DNA of 64,000 nucleotides from DASTFY01 sp963829955 (GTDB taxonomy: Bacteria > Actinomycetota > Acidimicrobiia > Acidimicrobiales > Ilumatobacteraceae), in contig CAWHKS010000025.1 in the NCBI GenBank assembly GCA_963829955.1, forward strand, positions 1 to 64,000, read 5' to 3'. How positions within the stretch are numbered: the first letter of the stretch is position 1; each line of letters opens with the position of its first letter. Of this stretch, positions 62,446 to 64,000 are shown piece after piece. The notes beneath the pieces are model-generated. The model was not told the DNA's origin and did not search any database. It worked only from the letters and a program-made list of their open reading frames with translations. The translations under genes were made by a program, and so were the position numbers.

Positions 62446-63612
62446 ATGGCCGTCGTCACGATGCGACAGCTGCTCGAAGCAGGTGTGCACTTCGGGCACC
62501 AGACCCGCCGGTGGAACCCGAAGATGCGGCGATTCATCTTCGGCGAGCGTTCCGGCATCTACATCATCGATCTGCAGCAGACGCTGCCCAGCATCGATAC
62601 CGCGTACAGCTTCGTGCGGGACCTGTCCGCCGACGGTGGGACCCTCCTCTTCATCGGGACCAAGAAGCAGGCCCAGGATCCGATCCAGGAGCAGGCCGAG
62701 CGGTCCGGCATGCCGTACGTCAACCAGCGCTGGCTGGGCGGGATGTTGACGAACTTCGAGACCATCGCCAAGCGCGTGGCCAAGATGCAGGAGTACCAGC
62801 GAATGCGGGACTCCGGCGAGTTCGAGGCCATGCCGAAGAAGGAGGCGCTGATCCTCGGCCGCGAGCTGGAGAAGCTGGAGCGCAACCTCTCCGGCATCCG
62901 CGCCATGTCACGCCGTCCCGACGCCGTGTTCGTGCTCGACACCAAGAAGGAGCACCTGGCCGTCGCCGAAGCCAACAAGCTCGGCATCCCGGTCGTGGCG
63001 GTCGTCGACACCAACTGCGACCCCGATCTGGTGCAGTACGTCATCCCAGGGAACGACGACGCCATCCGGGCCAGCCACCTGATGTGCCGGGTCATCTCGG
63101 ATGCGGTCATCGAGGGCCGCTACATCGCCAGCAAGCGCAACCCGGCCGTGGCCCCGACGGCGGCTGCCCCGGTGCGCTCGCCCGAAGAGGAGGAAGCGTT
63201 CCGCTCCGACCAGGCCCAGGCCCGCCGCCAGGCGGCCGCGGCCCAGGCCGAGCGCGATGCCCGCCTCTCGGCCCAGCGTGTCGCCAGTGCAACCGAGGAG
63301 CCGGCCGCCACTGAGGAGGTCGCCGCCGAGATCGCGGTCGTCGAGGCCGCTGCCGAGGAGGTCGCAGTCGAAGAGGCCGCGGTCGAAGAGGCCGGTCGCG
63401 GAGGTCGCAGTCGAGGAGGTCGCAGTCGAAGAGGCCGCAGTCGAAGAGGTCGCGGTCGAGGAGTCGAAGAGGCCGCGGTCGAAGAGGCGGCCGCCGAGGC
63501 GAGCGTCGACGAGTCCGCACCCACCACCGAAGCCGCAGCCGCCGCTGACGAGGCGGCCGCCGCAGAGGACGCCCCGGCGTCCGCAGAGACCACGACCGAG
63601 ACGGAGTCCTGA
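62446..63612 (+). CDS. rpsB: 30S ribosomal protein S2 with long acidic repeat tail
   Basis: 388 aa; the S2 core is residues 1-245: VTMRQLLEAGVHFGHQTRRWNPKM, FIGTKKQAQDPIQEQAERSGMPYVNQRWLGGMLTNFETI, and FVLDTKKEHLAVAEANKLGIPVVAVVDTNCDPD. The tail (~250-388) is Ala/Glu-rich with AVEEA/EEVA repeats. Residues 317-339 switch abruptly to a Gly/Arg/Ser-rich segment, which is the same DNA repeat read one frame off. AAGGAGG ribosome-binding site 7 nt upstream. Followed by tsf. Confidence 0.95.
   Translation: MAVVTMRQLLEAGVHFGHQTRRWNPKMRRFIFGERSGIYIIDLQQTLPSIDTAYSFVRDLSADGGTLLFIGTKKQAQDPIQEQAERSGMPYVNQRWLGGMLTNFETIAKRVAKMQEYQRMRDSGEFEAMPKKEALILGRELEKLERNLSGIRAMSRRPDAVFVLDTKKEHLAVAEANKLGIPVVAVVDTNCDPDLVQYVIPGNDDAIRASHLMCRVISDAVIEGRYIASKRNPAVAPTAAAPVRSPEEEEAFRSDQAQARRQAAAAQAERDARLSAQRVASATEEPAATEEVAAEIAVVEAAAEEVAVEEAAVEEAGRGGRSRGGRSRRGRSRRGRGRGVEEAAVEEAAAEASVDESAPTTEAAAAADEAAAAEDAPASAETTTETES
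63394..63462 (+). repeat. Frame excursion in the GTCGAAGAG-type repeat of rpsB
   Basis: The repeat units (GTCGCAGTCGAAGAGGCC-like) continue unbroken at the DNA level, but an extra G near 63394 and a missing G near 63462 move 23 codons out of phase. In the +1 phase this stretch would encode VAEVAVEEVAVEEAAVEE, the same acidic repeat as its flanks. Confidence 0.75.
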
Positions 63613-63617
63613 CCCCC

Positions 63618-64000
63618 ATGTCCTTTACCGCCAAAGACGTGCAGACGCTGCGCCAAGCGACGGGCGCAGGGATGATGGACGCCAAGCGCGCCCTCGAGGC
63701 TGCTGACGGCGACTTCGAGATCGCGGCGCAGTGGCTCCGGGAGAAGGGCCTGGCCAAGGCCGCCGAGCGGTCCGACCGGGACAACACCCAGGGCGCGGTC
63801 GCTGTCTTCGTGGACGGCGGCGTTGCCAGCATCGTCCAGCTCAAGTGCGAGACGGACTTCGTGGCCTCCTCCGAGCGGTTCAAGACCCTGGTGTCGGACA
63901 TGGCCGCACTGGTCAACGCCAAGGGCACCGAGGCGACGGCCGATCGCGCCAAGGAGATCGAGGAGCTGCAGCTCACCCTGAAGGAGCACATCGAGCTGGG
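63618..64000 (+). CDS. tsf: Elongation factor Ts (truncated by window edge)
   Basis: First 127 codons. The N-terminal UBA-like domain and signature are clear: FTAKDVQTLRQATGAGMMDAKRALEAADGDFEIAAQWLREKGLAKA, then VAVFVDGGVASIVQLKCETDFVASSERF, which contains the TDFVA loop that contacts EF-Tu. It starts 5 nt after the rpsB stop, the usual rpsB-tsf operon. The remainder lies beyond the window. Confidence 0.95.
   Translation, partial: MSFTAKDVQTLRQATGAGMMDAKRALEAADGDFEIAAQWLREKGLAKAAERSDRDNTQGAVAVFVDGGVASIVQLKCETDFVASSERFKTLVSDMAALVNAKGTEATADRAKEIEELQLTLKEHIEL

Noticed and set aside
63394..63462. RGG-type RNA-binding motif in S2
   Set aside because: The DNA repeat shows it is a phase-shifted copy of the acidic repeat rather than an evolved RGG domain. 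Kept as a finding about the frame, not as a domain.

Overview
The window is high-GC DNA with short, often overlapping genes on both strands. It looks like a free-living actinomycete, possibly an Acidimicrobiia-type lineage (inference from gene order, F420-type enzymes and a heliorhodopsin; no 16S gene is present). Conserved landmarks are ssrA/smpB, the mec-cysM-murI-rph-rdgB neighbourhood known from actinobacteria, a comM-dprA-xerC-M23-rpsB-tsf block, and trehalose genes. There is no phage, transposase or CRISPR array.

Layout. 1-5.2 kb: the end of an unknown gene, two glycosyltransferases, a heliorhodopsin, and a convergent frameshifted FAD oxidoreductase of the phytoene-desaturase type. 5.5-8.1 kb: tmRNA, a secreted carotenoid oxygenase lipoprotein and smpB, all on the minus strand. 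8.1-14 kb: a JAMM peptidase, a decayed MFS gene, cysM, an alpha/beta hydrolase, then murI-rph-rdgB with 4-nt overlaps. 14-19.7 kb: a minus-strand chain (TreS-like glucanotransferase, D-threonine aldolase-like enzyme, membrane EEP hydrolase) facing STAS-otsA. 19.7-28 kb: small membrane, regulatory and unknown proteins, with a DtxR-like palindrome. 28-38 kb: OsmC plus two flavoproteins, a winged-helix/hydrolase fusion divergent from an M28 peptidase, a receiver/thioredoxin-reductase fusion with its histidine kinase, and an F420-type oxidoreductase. 38-43 kb: mixed accessory genes ending at tRNA-Leu. 43-54 kb: a HerA-like ATPase, a Rieske fusion, a redox operon and a pair of PLP enzymes before clpP. 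54-64 kb: TetR, lipoprotein and acyltransferase genes, then the comM-to-tsf block.

Two points stand out. First, at 48.3-48.8 kb an AhpD/CMD-family gene has an in-frame UGA exactly where the second cysteine of its CxxC motif belongs. A hairpin with a G-containing apical loop begins just downstream, which is the expected layout of a bacterial selenocysteine gene; the gene is translationally coupled to a second CMD gene and lies behind a cysteine-rich, probably Fe-S-sensing regulator. Second, a heliorhodopsin lies within 4 kb of a four-histidine carotenoid oxygenase, a desaturase-like FAD enzyme and a GT1 glycosyltransferase, suggesting a local retinal/carotenoid neighbourhood.

A caution applies throughout. 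At least six genes need single-base indels to restore their frame (FAD oxidoreductase, MFS, XRE regulator, HerA-like ATPase, PLP enzyme, xerC), and the rpsB tail contains a compensated frame excursion. An essential recombinase and a coupled PLP gene being affected suggests residual assembly indels rather than gene decay, and raw reads should be consulted before calling them pseudogenes.
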